Below, in pieces: positions 17,880-26,865 of a stretch of DNA of 62,330 nucleotides (positions are counted from its first letter, which is position 1; each line of letters starts with the position of its first letter). The stretch covers positions 68,356-130,685 of the forward strand of contig CAMYMF010000010.1 of assembly GCA_947259355.1 (NCBI GenBank), in the 5' to 3' direction. The position numbers and the translations under genes are program-made. This DNA is from an uncultured Nitrospirota bacterium. Its GTDB lineage: Bacteria > CG2-30-53-67. The notes beneath the pieces were generated by a model. It ran no database searches. It had not been told where the DNA came from and saw only the letters and a list, made by a program, of their open reading frames with translations.

Positions 17880-20078
17880 ATGAACCAGAAAAATTTGCAG
17901 AAGCCAGGAGACACGGACGAAACGTTCACACTGGAGGAGCGCTTTGATCAGGTCGTGAGCGGCGTCCTGCAGAACCATCCCGACATGGATCCCACCAGGA
18001 TTCGCCGGGCCTTTCATTATCTTCAGGACTGCCTCACGAACGAATCCGCACAGGTCCGTTCGCGTCTCGCGAACGTCGCGCTGGAACGGGCGGAGATTCT
18101 CGAGCGGCTCAATACCGATGAGGAGACACTCATTGCAACCCTGCTGCACGATCTCCTTTCACGGGAGTGCAGCACGGAGGAAGACATCGCCGCCCAGTTC
18201 GGCGAACAAGTTCTCAAGCTGATCCAGGGCGTCTCCCGAACCGGCAAGATGAAGTACCGAAGCCGGATGGAGGAGCAGGCGGAGAACTTCCGCATGATGA
18301 TTCTGGCCATGGCGCGGGACCTGCGTGTGGTGCTGCTCAATCTGGTCAATCGCCTCCAGGTCATGCGGAACATCCAGGAGCTGGATGACGAGAAACAGGA
18401 GGAGATCGCGCGGGAGACCTTAGAGATCTACGCCCCCTTGGCCAACCGGCTCGGAATTGCGCGCATCAAATGGGAACTGGAAGACCGCTGCATGCGGGTG
18501 CTGCACCCCGCCATGTACCGGGATCTCGAGCAGCGGGTTCCTCAAAACCGCGAAGAGCGCCGGGCCTACATCAATGAAATCATCGACATCCTCATGAAGG
18601 AACTGGCGGACCATGGGATCCCGGGGCGTGTGGTAGGCCGGCCGAAGCATTTCTACAGTATCTATCAGAAAATCGTCAAACGGGGCGTCTCTTTCGAAGA
18701 CATCTTCGATCTCATTGCCCTTCGGGTCATCACCGACACACCGGCCCATTGTTACGCCATTCTGGGAATCGTCCACTCCAAATGGCGCCCCGTGCCGGGG
18801 CGGTTCAAGGACTACATCGGCGTGCCCAAGCCCAACATGTATCAGTCCTTACACACAGCCGTCATCGGTCCCAAGGGGCAGAAGGTGGAATTGCAAATTC
18901 GCACGGAAGAGATGCACCGCATTGCCGAGCAAGGAATTGCAGCACACTGGACGTACAAAGAGGGCAAGCGGATTGCCCCCTCGCTGCAGCAGAAATTCGC
19001 ATGGCTGCGTCAGCTCCTAGAATGGCAGAAGGAGGTCAAAAGTCCCCGGGAGTTCATGGAGAGCGTCAAGACCGACCTCTTCGAAGAATCGGTTTATGTC
19101 TTCACGCCGAATGGCGAAGTCAAGGAGCTGCCTGCGGGTTCCACACCGCTTGACTTCGCCTACAGCATCCACTCGGACGTGGGCAATCACTGCACGGGTG
19201 CCAAAGTCAACAACCGGATGGTCTCCCTGAAGGCCAAGCTCAAAACCGGAGACACCGTTCAGATACTGACGGCCAAGAACCAGACGCCCAACAAGGACTG
19301 GCTCAAACTGGTCCGTTCCACCAAAGCCCGGAACCGGATTCGGCACTTTCTCAAACAGGAAGAGGAAACGCGGTCTCTCTCTCTGGGCCAGGAGATTTTG
19401 GAAAAGGAGGCCCGCAAGCACGGCCTCTCCCTGACGAAACTTCTCAAGTCCGATGAGATGCAGATGACCGTGGGGGAGCTTGGCTTCCAGAAGACGGAGA
19501 AAATGATCGCGGCCGTGGGGTTCGGCCACGTTTCGGCCCGGCAGGTTCTCGGCCGTTTCATCCCCCACGAAGAGACCGTAGAGACCCCCGTCCCCGCCAA
19601 GCTGCGCAAACCGGCCAAGAAGGCCAAGGATGGGATAAGGATCCGAGGCGTCGAGGATATCCTGGTCCGTTTCTCCCGCTGCTGCAACCCGCTGCCCGGT
19701 GACGACATTATCGGGCTCATTACGCGGGGTCGCGGGGTTTCGATTCACACGGCGGACTGCACGAACATACGCCATGGTGCGCAGAACCCAGACCGGCTGA
19801 TTGACGCGGAGTGGGATGTGACCGAGGAGCGGATCCGGCCTGTGGTGATTTCGGTGATCACCACCAACAAGCCGGGCATTTTGGCCAGTATCAGCGAGAA
19901 GATCTCTGCGGAAAGTATCAACATCAGCAGTGCCGATGTGCGCACCCGAAAGAAGGACGGCAAATCGATCTGCCGGTTCGAACTGGAAATCAAGAGCAAG
20001 CAGGACCTTGACCGGATCCTGCGGGCCATCGCCCAGATCCATGAAGTCATCGAAGTCAAACGGGTGATGGGACTTTAA
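17880..20078 (+). CDS. RelA/SpoT-family (p)ppGpp synthetase with degenerate hydrolase domain
   Basis: 732 residues with the full long-RSH order: HD region (about 55-180), synthetase (about 230-360), TGS (VYVFTPNGEVKELPAGSTPL, about 400-460) and C-terminal ACT. The synthetase has PGRFKDYIGVPKPNMYQSLHT; its RFKD is the RxKD form usually found in bifunctional enzymes. The hydrolase motif should read HDxxED but here is HDLLSR (residues 90-95). The earlier His of the metal site is absent, and NRLQVMRN replaces the usual DRLHNMR. It therefore probably makes (p)ppGpp but does not hydrolyse it. The start at 17880 has only a weak AAGAG site. The aminotransferase follows after 29 bases. Confidence 0.92.
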   Translation: MNQKNLQKPGDTDETFTLEERFDQVVSGVLQNHPDMDPTRIRRAFHYLQDCLTNESAQVRSRLANVALERAEILERLNTDEETLIATLLHDLLSRECSTEEDIAAQFGEQVLKLIQGVSRTGKMKYRSRMEEQAENFRMMILAMARDLRVVLLNLVNRLQVMRNIQELDDEKQEEIARETLEIYAPLANRLGIARIKWELEDRCMRVLHPAMYRDLEQRVPQNREERRAYINEIIDILMKELADHGIPGRVVGRPKHFYSIYQKIVKRGVSFEDIFDLIALRVITDTPAHCYAILGIVHSKWRPVPGRFKDYIGVPKPNMYQSLHTAVIGPKGQKVELQIRTEEMHRIAEQGIAAHWTYKEGKRIAPSLQQKFAWLRQLLEWQKEVKSPREFMESVKTDLFEESVYVFTPNGEVKELPAGSTPLDFAYSIHSDVGNHCTGAKVNNRMVSLKAKLKTGDTVQILTAKNQTPNKDWLKLVRSTKARNRIRHFLKQEEETRSLSLGQEILEKEARKHGLSLTKLLKSDEMQMTVGELGFQKTEKMIAAVGFGHVSARQVLGRFIPHEETVETPVPAKLRKPAKKAKDGIRIRGVEDILVRFSRCCNPLPGDDIIGLITRGRGVSIHTADCTNIRHGAQNPDRLIDAEWDVTEERIRPVVISVITTNKPGILASISEKISAESINISSADVRTRKKDGKSICRFELEIKSKQDLDRILRAIAQIHEVIEVKRVMGL

Positions 20079-20107
20079 CCCGCGGCCCCCCTGGAACGAG
20101 CGGGACG

Positions 20108-20956
20108 ATGACAAAGGTCTTTATCAACGACTGCTTTTGCGAAGAAGACGAGGCCCGCGTTTCAGTGTACGACCACGGCTTTCTCTATGGAGACGGCATC
20201 TTTGAAACGCTGCGGGTCTACGCCGGTCGTATCTTCAGGTTGGAGGCGCATCTGGCACGATTGCGTGCATCGGCCGCCAAGATTGCGCTGCCCCTGCCCT
20301 GGGATGATGCAGGGCTGCGCGAAACCCTTCAGGCGTGTCTCACGGTCAATGGGTGTGACGAGGCCGTGCTCCGTCTCACCGTCTCCCGGGGGCCGGGACC
20401 GCCGGGGCTGGACCCCGTTCTCTGTCCGACCCCGACGCTGGTCGTGCTGACCCGCCCCTTCGACGGGTATCCCGAAAGCATGTACCGCGAAGGCATCTCG
20501 GGCGCCCTCGTTTCGGTGCGAAAACCACCCGCGGATGTCCTCGATCCAGCCATCAAGTCGGCCAATTACCTGAACAACATCCTGGCCAGGATCGAAGCAA
20601 AGCAGGCCGGGGCCGATGAGGCCATTCTTCTCAATGGCGATGGGTTTCTCGCGGAAGGGAGCGTAAGCAACCTCTTCTTTTTCAAGGACGAGACCCTGTT
20701 CACCCCCTCTGTGGCGTCGGGTATTCTCAATGGTATTACACGCCAGGTGGTGCTCGAAACTGCCCGGGCCGAGGGGATCCCCGTGGCGGAGGATCTTCTC
20801 CGTCCCGAGGCACTACTCAATGCAGACGAGGCATTTCTGACCAACACCACCTACGAGGTCATGCCTTTGCGACAGGTTGACGGACGTCGCTATGCCATTG
20901 GTCCCAACGCCGGCCGGCTTCACGACATCTTTCGCCGTCACATTCATCCCGGATAA
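20108..20956 (+). CDS. Class IV aminotransferase (PabC/IlvE/D-amino-acid transaminase family)
   Basis: 282 residues, fold type IV PLP enzyme. It shows YDHGFLYGDGIFETLR at the N-terminus, IKSANYLNNILAR with the PLP-binding Lys, and DGFLAEGSVSNLF. The family includes aminodeoxychorismate lyase, branched-chain and D-amino-acid transaminases, which cannot be separated by eye here; size and the short N-terminus suit PabC or D-amino-acid transaminase. It is packed between relA and deoC (11 bases before deoC), so it may belong to the same transcript. Confidence 0.85.
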   Translation: MTKVFINDCFCEEDEARVSVYDHGFLYGDGIFETLRVYAGRIFRLEAHLARLRASAAKIALPLPWDDAGLRETLQACLTVNGCDEAVLRLTVSRGPGPPGLDPVLCPTPTLVVLTRPFDGYPESMYREGISGALVSVRKPPADVLDPAIKSANYLNNILARIEAKQAGADEAILLNGDGFLAEGSVSNLFFFKDETLFTPSVASGILNGITRQVVLETARAEGIPVAEDLLRPEALLNADEAFLTNTTYEVMPLRQVDGRRYAIGPNAGRLHDIFRRHIHPG

Positions 20957-20967
20957 AGGAGACGCGC

Positions 20968-21639
20968 GTGCAACCAGACGAACTGGCCCGACACATGGAC
21001 CACACCTGCTTGAAGGCGACGGCCACGCCCGAAATGATCGACACGCTCTGCCGCGAGGCCCGCGAGTGGGCCATGGCATCGGTCTGTGTCCCCCCCGCGT
21101 ACATCCGTGAGGCCCGTGCCCGTTTGCGGAACACGGAAGTGCGCGTCGGCACGGTCATCGGATTCCCCTTCGGCTATACTGCCCCTTCCGTCAAACTCGT
21201 GGAAGCGAAGACTGCGCGACAGCACGGCGCGGAGGAACTCGACGTGGTCCTGCAGCTGGGGCGCTTCAAGGGCGGCGAGCGGCGCGGTGTGGAGGAAGAA
21301 CTCCGCAGTATTGTCAAAGCCACACCGGAGCTGACCCATAAAGTCATCATCGAATGTCCTTCGCTGACGGAGGAGGAAATGCACGCCGCCGTGCAGATTG
21401 TCCTGAGCGCGGGCGCCGCCTTCGTCAAAACCAGCAGCGGCTTCGGCCCGAACGGGGCCCGTTTGGAAGATGTGCAGCTGCTCGTCGAGGAAGCGGCCGG
21501 CCGATTGCAGGTCAAGGCCTCGGGGGGAATACGAACGCTGGAGGACGCCCTGGCATTCATCGAAGCCGGTGCCACTCGTATCGGGACCAGTGTCGCGGCC
21601 CAGATCTTGTCGGCCTCGTCGACCACCGAGTCCGAATAG
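20968..21639 (+). CDS. deoC: Deoxyribose-phosphate aldolase
   Basis: 223 residues, standard size. MDHTCLKATAT is the N-terminal signature, VGTVIGFPFGY follows, the Schiff-base Lys is in FVKTSSGFG, and KASGGIRT carries the second active-site Lys. It cleaves 2-deoxyribose 5-phosphate to acetaldehyde and glyceraldehyde 3-phosphate in the cytoplasm. The start is GTG with AAAGGAGA upstream. It is the first gene of a deoC-deoB-thymidine phosphorylase run that salvages deoxynucleosides. Confidence 0.96.
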   Translation: MQPDELARHMDHTCLKATATPEMIDTLCREAREWAMASVCVPPAYIREARARLRNTEVRVGTVIGFPFGYTAPSVKLVEAKTARQHGAEELDVVLQLGRFKGGERRGVEEELRSIVKATPELTHKVIIECPSLTEEEMHAAVQIVLSAGAAFVKTSSGFGPNGARLEDVQLLVEEAAGRLQVKASGGIRTLEDALAFIEAGATRIGTSVAAQILSASSTTESE

Positions 21640-21718
21640 TCCGCACACGGCCGGGTGGATCGAGCGTGCTTTCGCCGCCAACCGCTCCCCCATGCAATAT
21701 TCGGGCTAGAGGCAGCGC

Positions 21719-22903
21719 GTGAAACGAGATGATCGGGCCATCGTCATCACCCTCGACAGCGTCGGTATCGGGGCGCTGCCCGATGCGGCGCAGTACGGCG
21801 ACGCCGGCGCGGACACTCTGGGACACCTCTGCGCAACGGTCGGACCGCCGGTGGTGCCCCATCTGACCGCCATGGGTCTCGGCAATCTGAAACCTCTGCG
21901 GGGCGTCCCCCCTGCGGCGAACCCAACGGCCTGTTTCGGGCGGCTCGGGGAACGCTCCGCCGGCAAGGATACCACCACCGGACATTGGGAATTGATGGGG
22001 CTCATCACCGAGACCCCTTTTCCCACCTATCCCGACGGGTTTCCGCCTGCGTTGATCCGAGCGTTTGAGAAAGCCATCGGCCGAAGGACCCTCGGCAACG
22101 TGCCCGCCTCAGGAACGCAGATTATTCAAGAACTGGGACAGACCCATTTGCGCACCGGGTTTCCCATCGTCTATACCTCCGCCGATTCGGTCTTCCAAAT
22201 CGCTGCCCATGAAGCCATGATCCCCGTGGCGCAGCTCTACGACATCTGCCGCACGGCCCGCAAGCTCTTGGTGCCACCCCACGGGGTGTCCCGCGTGATC
22301 GCCCGCCCCTTCGAAGGGAAAGAGGGGGCGTTCACCCGAACAGCGCGACGCCGGGACTTCTCAGTCTCCCCTCCCGGTCCGACACTGCTGAGCCGGTTGC
22401 GCGCCCAGGGCTACGAGGTAGCGGGGATCGGGAAAATCCAGGATATTTTCGCCGGCGTTGGCCTGACCCGGCATTACGAGAGCACCAGCAATGAGGAAGG
22501 GATGGACCGAACCCTGGAGGCCATGGACGACGTAACCTCCGGACTGATGCTCACAAACCTCATCGATTTTGACATGCTCTACGGCCACCGCAAGGAGATG
22601 GACGGCTATGCCCGCGCCCTGGAGGCCTTTGACCGCCGGCTGCCCGAAATCCTTGGCCGCCTTCGACCCAACGATCTTTTCGTCATTTCCGCAGATCACG
22701 GATGCGATCCGACATTGCCGGGCACCGATCACACCAGGGAATACGTTCCTCTGCTCATTCAGGGAGCGCGTCTGCGCTGCGGTGTGGACCTCGGCACCCG
22801 GGAGAGCATGGCCGATCTGGCGGCAACGCTGCAAGCCTTCTTTGGGCTTACCGGCTCCTTGGCAGGGCAGAGTTTCCTGCAGGAGATCCTCCGGACTGCC
22901 TGA
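21719..22903 (+). CDS. deoB: Phosphopentomutase
   Basis: 394 residues of the alkaline phosphatase-like metalloenzyme family. It has IVITLDSVGIGALPDA at the start, GKDTTTGHWELMG with the phosphate-accepting Thr, and the C-terminal metal site FVISADHGCDPT with HTREYVPLL. It interconverts (deoxy)ribose 1- and 5-phosphates, feeding DeoC. GTG start, with AGAGGCAG upstream. Lies 79 bases after deoC and 24 bases before the phosphorylase gene. Confidence 0.96.
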   Translation: MKRDDRAIVITLDSVGIGALPDAAQYGDAGADTLGHLCATVGPPVVPHLTAMGLGNLKPLRGVPPAANPTACFGRLGERSAGKDTTTGHWELMGLITETPFPTYPDGFPPALIRAFEKAIGRRTLGNVPASGTQIIQELGQTHLRTGFPIVYTSADSVFQIAAHEAMIPVAQLYDICRTARKLLVPPHGVSRVIARPFEGKEGAFTRTARRRDFSVSPPGPTLLSRLRAQGYEVAGIGKIQDIFAGVGLTRHYESTSNEEGMDRTLEAMDDVTSGLMLTNLIDFDMLYGHRKEMDGYARALEAFDRRLPEILGRLRPNDLFVISADHGCDPTLPGTDHTREYVPLLIQGARLRCGVDLGTRESMADLAATLQAFFGLTGSLAGQSFLQEILRTA

Positions 22904-22927
22904 GTCGCTGCGGTGGGAGACCAGACG

Positions 22928-24241
22928 ATGCGCCTCTACGATCTGATCATGAAGAAACGAAACGGCGGGAGCCTGCGTACCGAAGAGATCCACCGGATCA
23001 TCGCGGACTATACTTCGGGCACGCTCCCCGATTACCAGATGGCCGCTCTCCTCATGGCCATCTATTTTCGCGGGATGAACGGGCGGGAGACCCTGGATCT
23101 CACCCAGGCCCTCCTCAACTCGGGCGAGGTCCTCGATCTGTCCGGCATCCCGGGGTCCAAAATCGACAAACACAGTACCGGCGGCGTGGGAGACAAGATC
23201 TCGCTGGTGGCGGCGCCGCTGGCCGCCGCTGCGGGGATCGTGGTGCCCATGCTCTCCGGTCGCGCGCTGGGGCACACGGGAGGCACACTGGACAAGTTGG
23301 AAGCCATCCCTGGCTTCCGGACCGCGCTGCGCCGCGACGAGTTCCTCGCGGGGGTTGAGGCGGTGGGCATTGCCATCATGGGTCAGGCCGACTACATCAC
23401 ACCGGCCGACGGGATGCTCTATGCCCTTCGCGATGTCACCGCAACGGTGGACTGTATCCCGCTCATCGCGGCCAGCATCATGAGTAAGAAGCTGGCCGAG
23501 GGCATCGACGGATTGGTGTTGGACGTAAAGGTCGGCAGTGGTGCTTTCATGAAAGGTATCGAGGAGGCCCGAGAGCTGGGGCGAACCATGGTCACCATCG
23601 GTTCCAGTCTCGGCCGAAAAGTGCTCGCCCTTATGACCGAGATGGACGAGCCCCTGGGCCATGCCGTTGGCAACGCGCTGGAGGTCCGCGAAGCGGTGGC
23701 GGTCCTCTCCGGACACGGACCGGCCGACGTTCGGGCACTTTCCATTCGTATCGCCGGCGAAATGCTTCTGATGGGGGGCATTTTTTCGACGCTCTCCGAT
23801 GCTGAAGCGCGCCTGGCCGATCTAATCGCCAATGGAGCGGCACTGATGAAATTCAGGGAGCTCATCGTCCGCCAGGGCGGCGACCCCGCCATAGCTGACA
23901 CGCCGGAGCGTCTACCGGCCGCGCGTTTCCACAGGACAATCTCTGCATCGCGCGCAGGATTCCTAGAACGGATCGTGACCGATGAGATTGGGATGGCTGC
24001 GAGTCTCCTCGGCGCCGGCCGGGAACGAAAGGAGGACAGTGTCCGTCCCGGCGCCGGTCTCCTGCTGCACAAAAAAAGAGGCGCAGCCGTCGGAGAGGGC
24101 GAAACGCTGGCCACCCTTTTCACCGATGACGAGCGATGCCTGCCCGCAGTCGAACAGCGGGTGCGGCGTGCCATTCAAATCGGCGAGAAAAGGATCGATA
24201 ACCGAAGGCTTATTCTGGAAAGGATGGTAGCGGGAGAATGA
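22928..24241 (+). CDS. Thymidine/pyrimidine-nucleoside phosphorylase
   Basis: 437 residues, glycosyltransferase family 3 fold. KIDKHSTGGVGDKISL binds phosphate; SGRALGHTGGTLDKLEAIPG is the family signature; a C-terminal beta domain follows. It splits thymidine, and in the pyrimidine-general form uridine too, to the base and pentose 1-phosphate. That product is the substrate of the neighbouring phosphopentomutase. The ATG at 22928 has GGGAG eight bases upstream. The deoA and pdp types cannot be told apart here. Confidence 0.94.
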   Translation: MRLYDLIMKKRNGGSLRTEEIHRIIADYTSGTLPDYQMAALLMAIYFRGMNGRETLDLTQALLNSGEVLDLSGIPGSKIDKHSTGGVGDKISLVAAPLAAAAGIVVPMLSGRALGHTGGTLDKLEAIPGFRTALRRDEFLAGVEAVGIAIMGQADYITPADGMLYALRDVTATVDCIPLIAASIMSKKLAEGIDGLVLDVKVGSGAFMKGIEEARELGRTMVTIGSSLGRKVLALMTEMDEPLGHAVGNALEVREAVAVLSGHGPADVRALSIRIAGEMLLMGGIFSTLSDAEARLADLIANGAALMKFRELIVRQGGDPAIADTPERLPAARFHRTISASRAGFLERIVTDEIGMAASLLGAGRERKEDSVRPGAGLLLHKKRGAAVGEGETLATLFTDDERCLPAVEQRVRRAIQIGEKRIDNRRLILERMVAGE

Positions 24242-24309
24242 AAGGGGCACAGACCATGCCAAAACGCCTTAACCCATTGCTGAATAAGATATTTTTTTCA
24301 ATATTGGCC

Positions 24310-24338
24310 TTGCATTACGATTTCATCTGTACTATGAT
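24310..24338 (+). promoter_or_regulatory. Sigma70-type promoter for the response regulator gene
   Basis: TTGCAT at 24310-24315, a 17-base spacer, then TATGAT at 24333-24338, in a markedly AT-rich stretch between the phosphorylase gene and the gene at 24435. The leader would be about 90 bases. Confidence 0.6.
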
Positions 24339-24434
24339 AAATAAAATTAAACTCTCCAGACAATTGATGAGAATTCAGGACCAATCGTTGATTTCCGACG
24401 GAAAGCCTGCCTGTCCACATGGAGGATTCATCTG

Positions 24435-26024
24435 ATGGGTGCAAAGCTTTTACTGGCGGATGATAGCGTCACCATCCAGAAGGTCGTCGAGCTGACTCTG
24501 GCCGACGAGGATTACGACATCTCCATGGTCTCCGACGGGGCGGCGGCCTTGAAGCTGGCAGAAGAGCTCCGACCGGACATGATCCTGGCCGATATCGTCA
24601 TGCCGGAAATGAGCGGCTACGAACTTTGCGAGCAGATCCGCAAGAGCCCGATCCTCGGCACCACCCCTGTTCTGCTCCTCTCCAGCACATTCGAAAACTA
24701 CGACACCGAGCGGGGCACCCGGGTCGGCGCCAATGGCCATATCGTCAAACCTTTTGAATCGGAGGAACTGATTCAGAAGATTCGCCAGACGCTGAATCCT
24801 GACGTGGCCGCACCGGTGACCGACACCGCTGCGCCGATGACGGCGCAGGCGGAAGTGGCATCGGCCCGTGCCGCTGAGGCTTCTGCCGCAGCGCCGGAAA
24901 TCGTCGAAGACGAGGAGTTCGAGTTTGAACTGACCGATGAGTTCATGAACGAAGCGGAGGAGATGTTCGACGAGTCGGAAACACCAGCGGCGACGGATGC
25001 AGCACAGAAGACCGACGCCGCCGAAGAGCTCCTGCCGGACGAGTTTTCGGACGCCTTCGATCTGACCGAGGAAATGATGGCGGCACCGGGGGCGGCCGAA
25101 GCATCGGAGGCTTCCGTCATCGAAATGCCCGCACCGGAAATGACGGCAGAAGGGCCCCAGGAGATCACCCCGGAGCTTGTTCAGGAAGAGAGCGGCTGGG
25201 GCGAGTTTGAAACCGAACCCGAGTCCGTCCTGCAGGAGCAACTGGAAGCCTCTGCTCCAGAAACCGAGGCCCCCGTGGTACCGGAAAAGGCCGAGATCGA
25301 TGCGGAGCTTTTTGAAGAGGAGCAGGTGAACGTTTACGAAATACCGGAAGAGTTCGCCGAGGGCAGTGCCTTTGCGCTGACCGAGAGCGATCGCGTTGAG
25401 GAAGAGGCCCCCTTTGAGATCGAAACCTCGGGAGAAGATCTGATCGACCGGTTCATGTTGCGGGATGTCCCCGCCGCCGAGGGCGGACCGCCCGAAGCCG
25501 AACGGGAACTCACGGACGCGGAGCTCTCCAGCGCCATTGACGAAGAACCGGTGCCGCAGGCAGCCTTCCAAACCGAACCGGAACCGACGGCTGCACAAGC
25601 CCCCGTTGAGGCGGAAACGGTCCCAGAGCCCACCCCAGAAGTGACAATGGCGGCGCCTGCGGCTGAGACGCAGGAGGAGTCCTTCGAACAGGTCTTTGCC
25701 ACGGAAGGGGCCACAGATTCGGAGTGGTCGCCTGAGCTCGCCGCCTTCGGCGGGGCCCCGGAGATGGTCGCAGACGAAGTCATTGAAAAACCACTCACGG
25801 CAGACGAAGTCATTGAAGAACCGCTCACGGAAGAAGCTGTGAGTGCCGCTGGCGCGGCGCCGGCCGTGGACGAAGCAACCGTGCGCCGGATCGTGAAAGA
25901 ACTCATCGCAGAAAATGCACCCCAGATCATTGAAGCGGTGGCGTGGGACGTGATCCCCGATCTTGCGGAGGAGCTGATCCGCAAGGAGATCCAAAGACTG
26001 CAGCAGGAAGCTAGGAGCTCCTGA
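24435..26024 (+). CDS. Response regulator with receiver domain, long acidic linker and helical tail
   Basis: 529 residues. The receiver domain (1-120) has LLLADDSVTIQKV with the acidic pocket, ILADIVMPEMSGYE with the phosphoacceptor Asp, LLLSSTFE and the Lys of HIVKPF. Then comes about 350 residues of Glu/Ala/Pro-rich, strongly acidic low-complexity sequence. A conserved-looking C-terminal helix pair follows (VRRIVKELIAENAPQIIEAV, then DLAEELIRKEI). No DNA-binding or enzymatic output is visible, so it may act by protein contact. No histidine kinase is adjacent. GGAGGATTCATCTG precedes the ATG. The linker contains a 30-base tandem duplication at 25771. Confidence 0.85.
   Translation: MGAKLLLADDSVTIQKVVELTLADEDYDISMVSDGAAALKLAEELRPDMILADIVMPEMSGYELCEQIRKSPILGTTPVLLLSSTFENYDTERGTRVGANGHIVKPFESEELIQKIRQTLNPDVAAPVTDTAAPMTAQAEVASARAAEASAAAPEIVEDEEFEFELTDEFMNEAEEMFDESETPAATDAAQKTDAAEELLPDEFSDAFDLTEEMMAAPGAAEASEASVIEMPAPEMTAEGPQEITPELVQEESGWGEFETEPESVLQEQLEASAPETEAPVVPEKAEIDAELFEEEQVNVYEIPEEFAEGSAFALTESDRVEEEAPFEIETSGEDLIDRFMLRDVPAAEGGPPEAERELTDAELSSAIDEEPVPQAAFQTEPEPTAAQAPVEAETVPEPTPEVTMAAPAAETQEESFEQVFATEGATDSEWSPELAAFGGAPEMVADEVIEKPLTADEVIEEPLTEEAVSAAGAAPAVDEATVRRIVKELIAENAPQIIEAVAWDVIPDLAEELIRKEIQRLQQEARSS
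25771..25830. repeat. 30-base tandem duplication inside the response regulator linker
   Basis: Units 25771-25800 and 25801-25830 match at 28 of 30 bases and encode ADEVIEKPLT followed by ADEVIEEPLT. It keeps the reading frame and shows how the acidic linker can grow. Confidence 0.85.
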
Positions 26025-26142
26025 GTGCAAACCTGACCGGGGGTGTCTCCCACCCGTTGAGGCCGGGACTCTTTCGGCCCCTCTCCGAACTCGTCATACC
26101 CCCGTTGCAGCGATCATCGTGTGAAAGGCAGGTCATGCCGGT

Positions 26143-26865
26143 ATGAAGTATCCAGGCGTCTTCATCACAGGCACCGACACGGGCGTGGGAAAGACCATCA
26201 TTTCAGCGGCACTGGCCCGAACGCTGGTCAATCGCGGCATGAGTGTGGGCGTCATGAAACCGGTCGAGACCGGATGCGCCCGGGGACCAAAGGGGCTGCT
26301 GGCAACGGACTCGGAATTTCTCATCAAAGCCGCCCGCAGCAAGGATTCCAAGAATCTCATCACCCCCTATACCATGGAAGCCCCCGTGGCCCCCATGGAG
26401 GCCGCGGAATTGGAAGGGGTGGAAATCAACGAAGAGTATATTCTGGACTGCTATCTGCAGCTCAAGCACCGCCACGACTTCATGGTCGTGGAGGGTGCCG
26501 GCGGCCTGATGGTTCCCATTCATCGCCGCCTGTTGGTCTCCGACCTGATTCAACTGCTCGACCTGCCGGTGATCCTCGTTGCCCGTCCGAACCTGGGCAC
26601 CATCAATCACTCGCTCCTGTCGCTGCATTATGCACAGGACCGCGGAATTAAGGTGCTCGGCTTCGTCATGAACCGCCGCCATGATGAACTCAAGGAGATG
26701 CACGTGGCGGAGGAGAAGAGCCCCATCCTCATTGAAACGCTTTCGGGCGTGCCCTTCCTCGGCACCAAACCCTATGTGGAAGACTCCCTTCTGGACGAAG
26801 AATTCATCGAGAAGTCCGCCAGTTACTTTGCCGAGCTGATCAAGCTCGATTCCCTGGGCCTCTGA
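26143..26865 (+). CDS. bioD: Dethiobiotin synthetase
   Basis: 240 residues. The N-terminal P-loop is FITGTDTGVGKT, followed by VMKPVETGC, and VVEGAGGLMVPI in the middle; all are BioD hallmarks. It closes the ureido ring of dethiobiotin from 7,8-diaminopelargonate, CO2 and ATP. No other biotin genes are nearby, so the pathway is split. Its 3' end overlaps the convergent lnt gene by 43 bases. Confidence 0.94.
   Translation: MKYPGVFITGTDTGVGKTIISAALARTLVNRGMSVGVMKPVETGCARGPKGLLATDSEFLIKAARSKDSKNLITPYTMEAPVAPMEAAELEGVEINEEYILDCYLQLKHRHDFMVVEGAGGLMVPIHRRLLVSDLIQLLDLPVILVARPNLGTINHSLLSLHYAQDRGIKVLGFVMNRRHDELKEMHVAEEKSPILIETLSGVPFLGTKPYVEDSLLDEEFIEKSASYFAELIKLDSLGL

Noticed and set aside
24238..24435. 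65-codon open frame between the phosphorylase and response regulator genes
   Set aside because: It lies across the AT-rich promoter region, has no family features and no credible ribosome-binding site; the promoter at 24310 explains the composition.
24450..26030. Very long open frame antisense to the response regulator gene
   Set aside because: It arises from the Glu/Ala-rich, GC-biased codons of the sense gene; the antisense product is a Phe/Arg/Gly-rich repeat with no recognisable domain.
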